64,000 nt of DNA, taken from the NCBI RefSeq assembly GCF_019511525.1, contig NZ_JAEUAT010000016.1, positions 62,001 to 126,000 on the forward strand, given 5' to 3'. The stretch comes from Rhizobium cauense. GTDB taxonomy: Bacteria; Pseudomonadota; Alphaproteobacteria; Rhizobiales; Rhizobiaceae. Shown here in pieces: positions 27,154 through 35,905 of the stretch. The translations under genes were made by a program, and so were the position numbers. How positions within the stretch are numbered: the first letter of the stretch is position 1; each line of letters begins with the position of its first letter. The notes beneath the pieces were generated by a model. That model did no database searches. It was not told where the DNA came from and saw only the letters and a program-made list of their open reading frames with translations.

Positions 27154-28089
27154 ATGACCCTGGCTATACTATGCTCTGGTCAGGGTCGACAGCATTCCGA
27201 GATGTTTGCCCTGACCAGCGACACCCCCGAATCCGAGGCGCTCTTCCAGCGTGCGTGCGTCTTGCTCGACGGCATCGATCCCCGCCTCCTTGTGCGCCAG
27301 ATTTCGGAAGAGACAATCCACTCGAACCGGTGTGGGCAGATCATCTGCACGCTTCAGGGCCTCGCGGCAGCCGCCGCACTGAGATCATCGCTTCCCTCCA
27401 ATGTTGTCTTTGCCGGTTACAGTGTCGGTGAACTGGCGGCATGGGGTGCTGCAGAAGTGTTAGATCCTTTCACAACACTCGACCTCGCGGCTAAAAGGGC
27501 CGCAATGATGGATGCGCACACTTCACCTGGAGACGGGTTGCTGTTCATCCGTGGACTGCCACGGGACGTAATCGACGGGCTGTGCGAGCGTCATGGCGCC
27601 GGGCTTGCAATCGTGAACCCGGACGATGCCTTCATCGTCGGCGGGTCACGGCAGGCGCTTCACGCGTTAGTAGTTGAGGCTGAGCAGTTTCGGCCGATCA
27701 GAATGACCCTTCTGCCTGTCATGGTGGCGTCCCACACCAAGCTGCTTCGGCTTGCAAGCGCAGAATTTCGGAAGGTTCTTGCAGGTACCCCGATCCGCTT
27801 CCCTCCTATCTCGGGGTTCCGCCTCTTAAGCGGAGTCGACGGAGCGACAGTCATGAATCCCGAAACCGGCTTGAACAAACTCTCAGGCCAGATTTGCACC
27901 ACGGTGCAATGGGCCTCGTGCCTGCAGAGCTGCGTAGAAGCGGGAACGACATGCTTTCTTGAATTGGGGCCTGGCGATGCGTTGAGCCGTATGGCTCGAG
28001 AGGCCTTTCCCGAAGTTGAAAGCCGTAGCTTAAGCGACTTCAAGTCGCTAGTCGGCGTGCGAGCTTGGATCGCCGCACGCGCGCATTAG
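27154..28089 (+). CDS. mdcH: Malonyl-CoA:ACP transacylase of malonate decarboxylase (epsilon subunit)
   Basis: The 311-residue protein is of the FabD-like acyltransferase fold, with LCSGQGRQHSEMF at the N-terminus, the active-site GYSVGELAAWG (Ser in GxSxG) and a catalytic histidine in MVASHTKLLRLA. It loads the first malonyl or acetyl group on MdcC. It is the last mdc gene. No mdcR-type regulator lies on either side. Confidence 0.92.
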   Translation: MTLAILCSGQGRQHSEMFALTSDTPESEALFQRACVLLDGIDPRLLVRQISEETIHSNRCGQIICTLQGLAAAAALRSSLPSNVVFAGYSVGELAAWGAAEVLDPFTTLDLAAKRAAMMDAHTSPGDGLLFIRGLPRDVIDGLCERHGAGLAIVNPDDAFIVGGSRQALHALVVEAEQFRPIRMTLLPVMVASHTKLLRLASAEFRKVLAGTPIRFPPISGFRLLSGVDGATVMNPETGLNKLSGQICTTVQWASCLQSCVEAGTTCFLELGPGDALSRMAREAFPEVESRSLSDFKSLVGVRAWIAARAH

Positions 28090-28305
28090 CGGCCTTTGTC
28101 GAGAGCGCGTTCTGCACACCATCCCTAGAAGCTATCTCGACCAACCGAACGTATAGCAAACCACAATCATGAGTGTGATTTCGCCGAGCCTGACCCAGAC
28201 GTACTTTGTTCATGTCGCCTTGAAAGGCAGACAACTGAAGTTTTCTCAAAGAAACAACGAGAAGGCCTCAACCCACGGCCATCTCATACCCAGGAAGGAA
28301 CTATC

Positions 28306-28662
28306 ATGAAACACGCAATCAGCTTTGCTGTGATCGCAGTCGTAGCTTCGGTCGCCTTTACCACAACAAGCCGCGCCGACAGCCTCACCATGAACGACGG
28401 CCCGCAGATCGAGAAGACCCTCCGGACCTTCGACAAGGCATTCGACGTCAAATATCTGAACGACTACCAGAACCAGAAGACGCAGCCCGACGCGCACGAC
28501 ACTGCAATTCCACGCACCGAGGCAGGGATCCAAAATATTCGCGAGTCGATTTCCGCAAACAAGGGCCTCTCTGAAAAGCTGCAGGCCAAGGGCATCGACA
28601 TCGACAACGTGGTGAACGCTCAGCAGGCTGCCGACGGCAGCATGACGTTCTTCATCAAGTAG
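28306..28662 (+). CDS. Small exported protein of unknown function
   Basis: A 118-residue protein with a clear Sec signal (MKHAISFAVIAVVASVAFTT, cleavage near SRADS) and a soluble, charged remainder without cysteines. AGGAAGG lies 6-7 bases upstream. The family is not recognised. It stands alone with a GC-rich hairpin right after its stop, so it is probably a monocistronic periplasmic protein. Confidence 0.72.
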   Translation: MKHAISFAVIAVVASVAFTTTSRADSLTMNDGPQIEKTLRTFDKAFDVKYLNDYQNQKTQPDAHDTAIPRTEAGIQNIRESISANKGLSEKLQAKGIDIDNVVNAQQAADGSMTFFIK

Positions 28663-28671
28663 ATGTCGGAC

Positions 28672-28703
28672 TGGCCCGACCTGATCCTCCCCAGGCCGGG
28701 CCA
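28672..28703 (+). terminator. Strong GC-rich hairpin after the exported-protein gene
   Basis: TGGCCCGACCT pairs with AGGCCGGGCCA with one mismatch around a 10-base loop, starting 10 bases after the stop. No clear U-tract follows, so termination may be Rho-assisted or the hairpin may protect the 3' end. Confidence 0.55.
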
Positions 28704-28725
28704 CTCTCCAGTAGGTTATGCCTAG

Positions 28726-29109
28726 GACGAAGCTTGCGGCCATCACCCAAGATTTCAGCATCCAGGCGACGAGGTCGCTTCTGCCTACAACAGCCAGACC
28801 TGCTCTTGCTGCGCCTACAACGACAAGCGCAACAGGTCGGCCCAGTAATTACAATGCCGCTTCTGCGGCAACAGAATGCATGCGGACGTCAACGCGTCGA
28901 GAAATGTCGGATCGGAACGTTTCCGGTTCTTAGGTTCTCAGAAGCCTGGCTTTCGCCAAAGGATCCTCGACACGCTGGTGAGCCAGCATTTCGAGCGACA
29001 TTCACGTGAGCGTGGCGCCCCGTCCTATCCAAGAAAGTCCAACCCATATTTTGAGGGAAAGACGATCGCGGCGAGGTTATCGCTTTTAGAGGTTGACAAC
29101 CTCCAATAA
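28726..29109 (+). pseudogene. tnpB: Remnant of a TnpB-type (IS200/IS605, IS1341 group) protein: C-terminal zinc ribbon
   Basis: One frame keeps the characteristic C-terminus of TnpB: ASAYNSQTCSCCAYNDKRN, then LQCRFCGNRMHADVNASRNV. This is the CxxC...CxxC zinc ribbon followed by the ADVNA block that holds the third RuvC aspartate. A TAA at 28846-28848 interrupts it between the two cysteine pairs, and the N-terminal 300 or so residues are absent. The frame then runs to a stop at 29107. An inverted repeat, GAGGTTGACAACCTC, lies at 29089-29103. No tnpA or clear element ends were found. It is a relic of a transposon. Confidence 0.78.
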
Positions 29110-29603
29110 GCGAGGTTGCAAATGAGTTCAACCTTATTTGCGGCATAGCCAGATTTAGCATGACGACAGGGTGTCGCCCTCCTCAACCAGGAACTTTTCG
29201 AAAGGTCAGGTCAAAACGCGCCATAAATCAATCCTTTCATTTCGGGTCACTTTGACGACGTCCTCCGGAGGCTAATCTCGGGGCCTTTCAGAAACTGTCA
29301 GTGGCGATCGATGACCCCGCGCGGAGTGCTTGTTGCCGGCAGCGAAATGCTATCGGCCGCGCATAGTCAAGGGGCTAGGATGGGACGGCCGCAAAAACGG
29401 AACGGTCAACGCATCATACAGATCAATTACCGTTTGCGACTTGGCGTCGCTGCGGACAGATTTTGCCACGGTCGCAGAGTGCAGGCCTTGCCGGTGAACG
29501 AATGTCAGAGCCGAACCGTGCGCGACAAAAATCTCAACAGCACAAGTGTAGGAGTGCACGCTGCTCTAACGTCCTTGGCGAGTGCAGCAAATAGGAGAAC
29601 AGA
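29110..29603. other. Gene-free stretch after the tnpB relic
   Basis: No convincing coding frame is seen. The frame at 29311-29655 lacks family resemblance and runs into the transglutaminase-like gene in another phase. If an IS right end or guide-RNA-like segment of the TnpB element once existed, it would lie here, but no clear structure was recognised. Confidence 0.35.
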
Positions 29604-30479
29604 ATGCGCGCCCAAGAGCCGGACTTGGATTTCTTTATACAATCAGGCCCTATGACTTCGACCGGCGATCATTCCTTGACCCTTGGGAGGATCGAAGGTC
29701 CAGTCGAAACCGCAAACATGCTTCATGGTATTCTCCTTCATGAAGCATGGGCATCGGCCTATGGCAGGGAACTAACACCAGAGCGTAAGGCGCAGTCACA
29801 CCTGCGGTCCGCTCAACGAATGTTTGATCTCCTCGCCAGCAGTTCTATTCCTGTGACGGAAGCGCGGAGCGCCGACTCGCGGTTGGTTGGTACCTGCCGC
29901 CATTTTTCTGTACTGGCGTGCGCCACTTTGAAAGCTCAAGGAATACCCTCAAGGGCTCGCTGCGGTTTCGGGATGTATTTTGAATCTGGAAAGGGCGTCG
30001 ATCATTGGGTCGTCGAGTACTGGAATGGCAAGCGCTGGGTCGTTGCCGACTTTCAAATTGAAGATGTCCAGGCCAGCCAGCTAGGTCTCGTCTTTGACCC
30101 GCTCGACTTGCCTGAAGAAAAATTCCTCACGGCCGGAGAGGCTTGGCGCCTCTGCCGCGATGCGAAGGCTGATCCCGACACGTTTGGCATCTTCGACGAA
30201 GGCGGGCTGTGGTTCATTGCAATGAACTTAGTCCGTGATGTCGCAGCTCTCAACAACATGGAGATGTTGCCTTGGGATGATTGGGGCATCATGCCAAAGC
30301 CAAATGAAGACATCTCCACTGACCGCATTAAGCTGTTTGATCGCCTCGCCGCTCTCACCGCTGATGGCGTACAGACCGACGAGATCAGGACGCTTTATCT
30401 ACAGGAGGCAGGCCTGCGGGTACCTCAGAGGGTCTTCAACGCACTTCGGCAACAGGAAGAAGAGATCAGAGGATCCTGA
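29604..30479 (+). CDS. Transglutaminase-like superfamily protein
   Basis: The 291-residue cytoplasmic protein has the papain-like triad in the expected spacing: Cys98 (GTCRHFSVLACA), His134 (DHWVVEYWNG) and Asp149 (WVVADFQ). This is the bacterial transglutaminase-like/protease fold. Homologues include amidases and peptidases; the substrate cannot be told. No signal peptide is present. AGGAGA lies 7 bases before the ATG. It stands alone between relics. Confidence 0.85.
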   Translation: MRAQEPDLDFFIQSGPMTSTGDHSLTLGRIEGPVETANMLHGILLHEAWASAYGRELTPERKAQSHLRSAQRMFDLLASSSIPVTEARSADSRLVGTCRHFSVLACATLKAQGIPSRARCGFGMYFESGKGVDHWVVEYWNGKRWVVADFQIEDVQASQLGLVFDPLDLPEEKFLTAGEAWRLCRDAKADPDTFGIFDEGGLWFIAMNLVRDVAALNNMEMLPWDDWGIMPKPNEDISTDRIKLFDRLAALTADGVQTDEIRTLYLQEAGLRVPQRVFNALRQQEEEIRGS

Positions 30480-30744
30480 TAAAACGGATCTGGCACCCTG
30501 GTGCCCATCGCTTCCTCAGATCAGGCGGCATTCTGGCTTCAACCTCGGGCTGGCGGGGTAGAGGATGCCGTCATTGCGATTCCCTCGGCTAAGTTCTCGG
30601 CTCAACATTCGTGACAAATACCATCTACACGGCCGGGAACGACGCGCGGGCTAGGTGCTAACTCAGAGTACGGTCGGTAAAAGAGAGTTGGCCGCCTATT
30701 ACAACGGCCAACATAATAATTAGGAAGGCTGTCCCTGCAGCTAG

Positions 30745-30960
30745 TCAGGCTGCTTGTGCAACATCATCCAGATGATGGATTTCAGTTCCCAGCACCTTCA
30801 GGCACTCCCTGATAAAGGCTGCTAGCGCAGTCCAGCCTTTCGCCGAAACCATCGTTCCACCGACATAGGCTTCTGTTGGCGATAGACCAACATAGGTGCC
30901 CCCAGCCAATGTCACTTCCGGCTCGCACGCGCCGAGCGCCCCGACTTGGCTCACCGCCGA
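30745..30960 (-). pseudogene. C-terminal remnant of a DJ-1/PfpI-family protein
   Basis: On the minus strand the frame encodes VGALGACEPEVTLAGGTYV and ends ECLKVLGTEIHHLDDVAQAA. These match the last 70 or so residues of the intact protein at 51874-52491 almost residue for residue. Upstream of VGALGA the similarity stops and the catalytic cysteine region is missing. Nucleotide identity to the intact copy is roughly three quarters, so this is an old truncated paralogue, not a recent duplication. Confidence 0.83.
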
Positions 30961-31154
30961 TCTTCGAGCCGAGCTGGTGATCGCTGTGGGGAAATCCACA
31001 ACGCACGCTAACAGGGTCGCTTGCATCGATCACCGGCGCCCTAGGTGACGTCGGTTGTTGGTGTTCCAATGGGTGTTGATCAAATGCGCCCTATCGAATA
31101 CTCAAGAAGGCCTATGTAATGCAATTCCCGACCGATTGAACCGAACGCTCACTA

Positions 31155-31609
31155 TTGCGAGATGACAAGATTGTGAAAAACGAGGCCAGCACGTCGCCGT
31201 TAAGTCTGCGCAATACGCCCGGCCCCCATCCGGTTGACGTTCACGTTGGCAAACGTCTGAGCCTCGCGCGAAAGATGAAACGGCTCTCGCAGACAACGTT
31301 GGGCGACGCTTTGGGGTTAACTTCCAACAGGTCCAAAAGTACGAACGGGGCACGAACCGGGTCAGTGCTTCGACAATGTTCGCAATCATGAGATCCTTAA
31401 ATGTCCCCGCGTCCTATTTTTTCGAGGGCTTGGACTGGGAATACATCGGGGAAACCGATCCAGGTACGCAGTCGATTTCTCCAGAGGTACTCGCGTATCT
31501 ATCTTCTACGTTTGGGTTGCAAATCGTTGAACAGCTAGCTGTGGCGCCAAGGCGGGTCCAGAACGCGTTTGCCATCCTGTTGGAAAACAGTATCAGCGAG
31601 CCGAAGTAG
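31155..31609 (+). pseudogene. XRE-family helix-turn-helix regulator with a single-base deletion
   Basis: The first frame encodes VDVHVGKRLSLARKMKRLSQ and TTLGDALGLT, the start of a Cro/C1 helix-turn-helix. The second frame resumes with QQVQKYERGTNRVSASTMF and runs to SEPK at 31609. Together they give the usual rhizobial layout (VGKRL to GLTFQQVQKYERG to a C-terminal helical tail). Adding one T near 31322 (ACTTCC to ACTTTCC) joins them, so one base has been lost. The protein would end shortly after the break. Confidence 0.83.
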
Positions 31610-31876
31610 CTTACAAAACCAGTCGTGGCGTATGGCACGCGTCGATCGAGTTCGTCTTCGTCCCCGATTTCGGTATGTTGCCAGCACAACAATGCAACTT
31701 CGGCCCGAGGTCAGACTTCTTCAAAAACAGCGGACGATCATGGCAAACCGTAAGAACGCGGCTTTGGGGTTGCGTAATGCACTTTTTCGGAAACGGCTTG
31801 GCGAAAAATGAACTCTGGCCTCTTTTATGCTGATCTGCGAGCAATCCGACAGGTTCAGCGACGGGCCCTCTGTCTT

Positions 31877-32194
31877 TCAAGCAGAGCAAACTGGCGATCG
31901 GAAGGGATGCTCCTGGTGATCGTAGGCCCATTCGGGATAATCGAAGAACCGGCGGTTGTCGAAGCGGTTTGCAACTCGATCGGATCGCACGGCGACTCCG
32001 TCGCGGTGATCCGTGAAGCCAAACGAGCCGTCGCGAAGCTCGGAACCGAGGCCTCCGTCTCGACTATCATCTCGGTCTCCACCATCATGGCCGCCGCCGC
32101 GGTCGTGTGCCATCGCCGGAACCACCGATACTGCTGGTGAAGATGAAAAAGCCGACGCGAGCATGCAGACTGCGATCATGCGAATTCTTGGCAT
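31877..32194 (-). CDS. Small exported Gly/Asp/Arg-rich protein
   Basis: A 105-residue frame with a signal-like N-terminus (MPRIRMIAVCMLASAFSSS, cleavage likely after AMA) and a mature part with GGGHDGGDRDD- and DGG-type repeats. GAGGAG lies 9 bases before the ATG at 32194; an in-frame start at 32242 is upstream of that site. The family is not recognised. Low-complexity composition limits certainty. Confidence 0.5.
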   Translation of the reverse strand: MPRIRMIAVCMLASAFSSSPAVSVVPAMAHDRGGGHDGGDRDDSRDGGLGSELRDGSFGFTDHRDGVAVRSDRVANRFDNRRFFDYPEWAYDHQEHPFRSPVCSA

Positions 32195-32433
32195 TTCGAG
32201 CACTCCTCTGTGATGAAGGTCGACCGCTTTGGTGACCGTCAAAGAAGGGTAGCTTGATGGACGCCGAACTGAATCACACCATGGTGTAGCCGAGCACGAC
32301 CTTGGTGATAGCGATGACGGCTTTCACGAAGGTCCATGTCGACCTGTACACATGGCCAGTTTCGAGGGCCTAATGTCAGGCATAATCTTGCCTCACGCGA
32401 TAATTCCTGTCGCGGTTCAAAGGATCGCAAGCT

Positions 32434-32754
32434 ATGACGACAAACTCGAACAAGGCCCTGACGGCTGGGCTGATTGCCCTGACGGTCGCCGGTGCAGCCG
32501 TTCTCACAAATTCGGAAGCTGAAGCGCGAAACAATTTCGCCCGCGGACTGGGCGCCGGCCTCGCTGGCGCCGCTATCGGTGGTGCGCTCGTAGCAGGACT
32601 GAATGCTTCGGACCGTGCGCCCGCGTACTCCTATGCGCCCGCATATGCCCCTCAACCGGCGTATATTCCGAACCCGTACTACCAGCCCGTATGTCGCGTG
32701 GTTTGGCGCGAGAATGCGTGGGGTGACATGTACCGTGCGCAGGTCTGCCGTTGA
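32434..32754 (+). CDS. Exported glycine-zipper/tyrosine-proline-rich protein
   Basis: A 106-residue protein with an N-terminal signal (GLIALTVAGAAVL, cleavage near SEAEA). A glycine zipper (GLGAGLAGAAIGGALVAGL) follows, then a PAY-type repeat region (SYAPAYAPQPAYIPNPYY) and a short C-terminus with two cysteines. Glycine-zipper proteins associate with membranes or oligomerise; the exact role is unknown. It stands alone. Confidence 0.68.
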   Translation: MTTNSNKALTAGLIALTVAGAAVLTNSEAEARNNFARGLGAGLAGAAIGGALVAGLNASDRAPAYSYAPAYAPQPAYIPNPYYQPVCRVVWRENAWGDMYRAQVCR

Positions 32755-32892
32755 TTGAGGGCGTCGAGCTAAAGACCGCGGGCGACGAGATATTCTCGCT
32801 GGCTGCGGCGTGGGCCTCCTACATAGCCGAGATCGCACTCGGGGCGTACCGCACGGGGCGCGACATCCTCTTACGATCACGAGACAAGAGAC

Positions 32893-33235
32893 GCTTCCTG
32901 CATCCACCTTCGTCGATTCCTCGAGCAACCGTCTGACGCCAGGCTAAGCGACTTCGCCTGCTGCGATCTCGAGCGGAATCCATCGTTTGGCACGAGCGAC
33001 TCTCTCGGGATAGTTATCTGCAGTGGAGTTGCGGCCAACAGGTGGGCTGTGACGTGGTACAAATGCGGGCTGCTATCCTTGGTGTAGGTGAACTCGCCGA
33101 ATTCATCGTCGGCCAGATCTCCAATCACACCAGCCTCTTTGAAGGCCTCGCGTTCCGCAGCACGGCTGGTGATCTCTCCTTGATTGATGTTACCCTTCGT
33201 GATCCGGTAGAGCTTGCGGTCGCGTCATCGTGGGA
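32893..33235 (-). pseudogene. NUDIX hydrolase remnant, frameshifted
   Basis: The minus strand reads KLYRITKGNINQGEITSRAA and EREAFKEAGVIGDL (a Nudix box with EE changed to KE), then DEFGEFTYTKDSSPHLYHVT. After HLLAA the family continuation shifts frame (NYPERVARAKRWIPLEIAAG, then RRLLEESTKVDAG). The N-terminus is missing where the sequence meets a nucleotide-cyclase remnant on the other strand at about 33210-33235. It is a truncated, frameshifted copy of the short NUDIX hydrolases common in rhizobia. Confidence 0.7.
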
Positions 33236-33418
33236 TCCTTCGACGGCATCGGACCACAAAGAGTCATCTTAGGTGGCACGGTCGACGTCGCAAGCCGAGT
33301 TGAGGGAAAGTGCCGTGATATCAACGCGACATTCCTGGTGACATCGCAAGCCGTAAGAAAACTGACCTTCGAGGGAGAGTATGATCGTGAAGCAATTCGT
33401 CAATTTCGGATCTCATGA
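33206..33418 (+). pseudogene. C-terminal fragment of a class III nucleotide cyclase
   Basis: The frame encodes CGRVIVGSFDGIGPQRVILG, then GTVDVASRVEGKCRDINATF and VTSQAVRKL. This resembles the end of class III adenylate/guanylate cyclase domains (GxVxxG, GxxVNxASRxE). The rest of the cyclase domain and any sensor domain are absent. It abuts the NUDIX remnant head to head. Confidence is moderate because the stretch is short. Confidence 0.6.
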
Positions 33419-33512
33419 CATACGGGGCGAGACGGACACATCCAGCTTTTTGGTCGCAGTCGCAAGACCAGCCCATTGGTTCGATGTGCCTTAGGGGTTC
33501 GGTGGCGAGAGA

Positions 33513-33740
33513 TCAGTGAACTGAGGCGGAAGATGGCGCATTGACTCGGATCGCTGGCAAGCCAGCATAGGTTTCGACCAGCTTCTGGGCGATTTCTTCG
33601 ACCGTCTGGCACCCTTCTCTCAGAAAGTTCATCGCGGCGGCGCAGAGCGTATCAGTAGCATGGTCCGTCGGCGCAACGTTGTAATGGAGGTACCAATGCT
33701 GGACCGCCAACGACAGCATTCGAAAATCCAGCTCGTTCAT
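33513..33740 (-). CDS. Small protein of unknown function, 75 residues
   Basis: MNELDFRMLSLAVQHWYLHY to SSASVH, a compact, probably helical cytoplasmic protein. The ATG at 33740 is fixed by GGGAGG 4 bases upstream; a longer frame to 33773 lacks such a site. No family is recognised. It lies 117 bases after the DUF992 gene on the same strand. Confidence 0.6.
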   Translation of the reverse strand: MNELDFRMLSLAVQHWYLHYNVAPTDHATDTLCAAAMNFLREGCQTVEEIAQKLVETYAGLPAIRVNAPSSASVH

Positions 33741-33857
33741 TGGACCTCCCGGTTCGTCCGCCCAATCAAGCATCTTGTCGGCAAGGCGGTCAATGCACTC
33801 TTCTCGCGGAAATTTGAGGCGCCGGCGGCTGTAACGTCATGCCGCCGGCAGGCGTGG

Positions 33858-34334
33858 TCATAAGGCTGGCCGAAGTACCAATGACGAAATGCCCACGGCG
33901 ACATTAAAGCCTTCGTCGCCTTCGACAGACACAGGCTGCAGCGAAACAGTGCCGTGCTGACCGCCGACAAGAACCTTGGCTCCAAGGCCAAGCCCGATCG
34001 CTGCATCCGCGCTGACGCCCCTGTAGGTCCCGGACAGCGCACTCTGATCACGTGATGCGGGCGCATACACGAGCCATTCGAGCTTCGCCTTTGAGATCGT
34101 CCCAATATCGAGGCCAAACTCGCTGATCTTTCCGGAATAGTTCTCTGTGCTTCCGCCGCCCGACGGCGTGAACACGCAGCTCATTTCCTGCTGCGACCCG
34201 ATGATCGCTCCGATGCCGGCGGACACGTCGCAGTTGAGCTTGCCAACGGCGACATGCTCCGCTGCAGACGGCGAGCTGGCGGCCACAGCAAGGATAGACG
34301 CGATCGAGACCGCAGTAAGGAAGGTGTTCGACAT
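33858..34334 (-). CDS. Exported DUF992-family protein
   Basis: The 158-residue protein has a signal peptide (MSNTFLTAVSIASILAVAAS, cleavage near SAAEH) and the DUF992 pattern: VAVGKLNCDVSAG, EMSCVFTPSG, YSGKISEFGLDIG and the late VSVEGDEGFNVAVGISSL. DUF992 proteins are small periplasmic proteins of Rhizobiales with no known function. AAAGGA precedes the ATG at 34334; the longer open frame upstream lacks any support. Confidence 0.85.
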   Translation of the reverse strand: MSNTFLTAVSIASILAVAASSPSAAEHVAVGKLNCDVSAGIGAIIGSQQEMSCVFTPSGGGSTENYSGKISEFGLDIGTISKAKLEWLVYAPASRDQSALSGTYRGVSADAAIGLGLGAKVLVGGQHGTVSLQPVSVEGDEGFNVAVGISSLVLRPAL

Positions 34335-34506
34335 GTAAAATCCTTTCCCTGGGATCGCCATCGATCCTGTTCGGCGAACATACGCAAATGCCGTCCGGTT
34401 TGCGCTCACACCAAGGGTTAGTCCGATAGATACTCTGGTGTGATGTGCACACGTGCGGCCGGTGGTTACCTTCGCCATGAGTATTCTGACGAGGAAGGCT
34501 AACCTA

Positions 34507-35088
34507 ATGTTCAGTACGAGAGCTGCCCACCTGGGGCCACAAGGCGCGCGGAAGGTCGTCGCCGCCATATTCGTCCGCAATACCCTTAAACAATCCCATT
34601 CGATGGTCGGACAAATCCTGAGCGGCGCTCTTCTCATTGGCGTCGCGATGTCTCCCGCGCCCTCGATGGCCGCAAATTTCGAATGTCCGCAAGACAATGA
34701 CCTCAAAACGTCGCCGTTGGACGCCGACCTACTCAGGATGCTGCCGAAAGGCGTCGCGCTTTCGCAGCCAAGCCAGCTCGCGTCTGCGGTCGCGCTGATG
34801 CGCGAACACGGAGTCCCTCCGTACAGCACGATCGATCATCTGATCGCACTGTATTGCCCGACGGTTGCTTCAAACCTAGGCCTTTCCAATGACCAAAAGA
34901 CCTCACGCGTCCGGCTGTTCGCAATCACCGCAACACGCCTTGTCCTCACGAATGACAGCGAAACAGGAATCATTTTCGACGTCGAACTGAAGCCCGATGT
35001 GGCAGAAGAAGCATCTCAGCGAGCTGCGCAGGCGGGTCTCACGGTCGAGCAATGGATGACGCAGGTAATTGAGGCCGGGGTCCGCTAA
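34507..35088 (+). CDS. Exported protein of unknown function
   Basis: From ATG 34507 the product is 193 residues. A hydrophobic signal lies at residues 34-58 (MVGQILSGALLIGVAMSPA, cleavage after SMA), followed by a soluble domain with two cysteines (FECPQDND, ALYCPTV). The last 35 residues (LKPDVAEEASQRAAQAGLTV) look like a short helical, ribbon-helix-helix-like tail. GAGGAAGG upstream supports 34507; ATG at 34603 would put the signal at the very start. The family is not recognised. Confidence 0.62.
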   Translation: MFSTRAAHLGPQGARKVVAAIFVRNTLKQSHSMVGQILSGALLIGVAMSPAPSMAANFECPQDNDLKTSPLDADLLRMLPKGVALSQPSQLASAVALMREHGVPPYSTIDHLIALYCPTVASNLGLSNDQKTSRVRLFAITATRLVLTNDSETGIIFDVELKPDVAEEASQRAAQAGLTVEQWMTQVIEAGVR

Positions 35089-35145
35089 GCTAGGGGTCTC
35101 AACTGTAACCCGCTGTCTCTCGATCACCACTTACGGAGCTTTCAC

Positions 35146-35739
35146 ATGACCAGGATCACGTCCGGCCGAAAAGCAAGCACGGCTGCGACCGAAGTCGAAG
35201 ATAAATGGGGACTTTTTGTTGCGCTCGGCGCCGGTTTGCTCATTGCCGGATGCGTTGCGAGCATCAATTTCTTCGTAACGACCTTGGTGTCGATCCTTTA
35301 TATCGCCGCGGTAATGTTCGCGGGCGGTTTGATGCAGCTCGCGCATGCGATAGCCAATCGTGGCTGGAAGAAACGCCTGCTTGGCGTCGTGAGCGGCGTC
35401 TTCTTTATGGCGGCCAGCGGCTTCATCGTGCTCGACCCCGCCCTGTCCGAAATAAGCGTCACCCTGGCAGCGGGGGTATTGCTCGTCGGTGCGGGCGTTC
35501 TCCGGATCATCGCCGGTTTTGGAGAGAGAGGAAGGAACGGATCGTTTTGGATAGCCTTGAGCGGGCTGCTCACGCTTGCGGCGGGTCTAACGATCGTGGT
35601 GACGTGGCCGGCCGGTAGCCTCTGGCTTATCGGCTTCATCTTGTCGACCGACCTGATTTTCCAAGGCGGAACCTTCCTCGTATTCGGTCTTGCACTCAGA
35701 AGTCGTGACGCGCGAGGCACTGGCCAACAATCCGTCTAG
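35146..35739 (+). CDS. HdeD-family membrane protein (DUF308)
   Basis: The 197-residue protein has six hydrophobic helices in two similar halves and matches the HdeD/DUF308 acid-resistance membrane family (FAGGLMQLAHAIANRGWKKR, SGFIVLDPALS). HdeD proteins lie in the inner membrane and help survival at low pH by an unclear route. GGAG precedes the ATG. It is followed by the ClC-like gene. Confidence 0.87.
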   Translation: MTRITSGRKASTAATEVEDKWGLFVALGAGLLIAGCVASINFFVTTLVSILYIAAVMFAGGLMQLAHAIANRGWKKRLLGVVSGVFFMAASGFIVLDPALSEISVTLAAGVLLVGAGVLRIIAGFGERGRNGSFWIALSGLLTLAAGLTIVVTWPAGSLWLIGFILSTDLIFQGGTFLVFGLALRSRDARGTGQQSV

Positions 35740-35905
35740 TGGTCCCATACCTAGGTGCAGATGCGCGCACCGGCCGCTCTCGATAATCCTTTGGCCAGTC
35801 AAAACGACATCGCTCACCAAATAAATGTCGATGTCTTCCCCGACGGCGCCCGCACTGTCGCTTTTCGGATCGCGAGCCCCTGGGGCGAATCTGAGGCTTG
35901 GTAGA

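Noticed and set aside
29311..29655. A 114-codon plus-strand frame before the transglutaminase-like gene.
   Set aside because: It lacks family resemblance and overlaps the well supported start at 29604 in another phase.
32239..32928. A 229-codon minus-strand frame opposite the exported glycine-zipper gene.
   Set aside because: Its first residues are the frameshifted tail of the NUDIX relic and the rest is Arg- and Cys-rich shadow of the opposite strand.
33858..34829. A 323-codon version of the DUF992 gene.
   Set aside because: The signal peptide and ribosome-binding site place the start at 34334; the upstream part is unrelated and overlaps the opposite-strand exported-protein gene.
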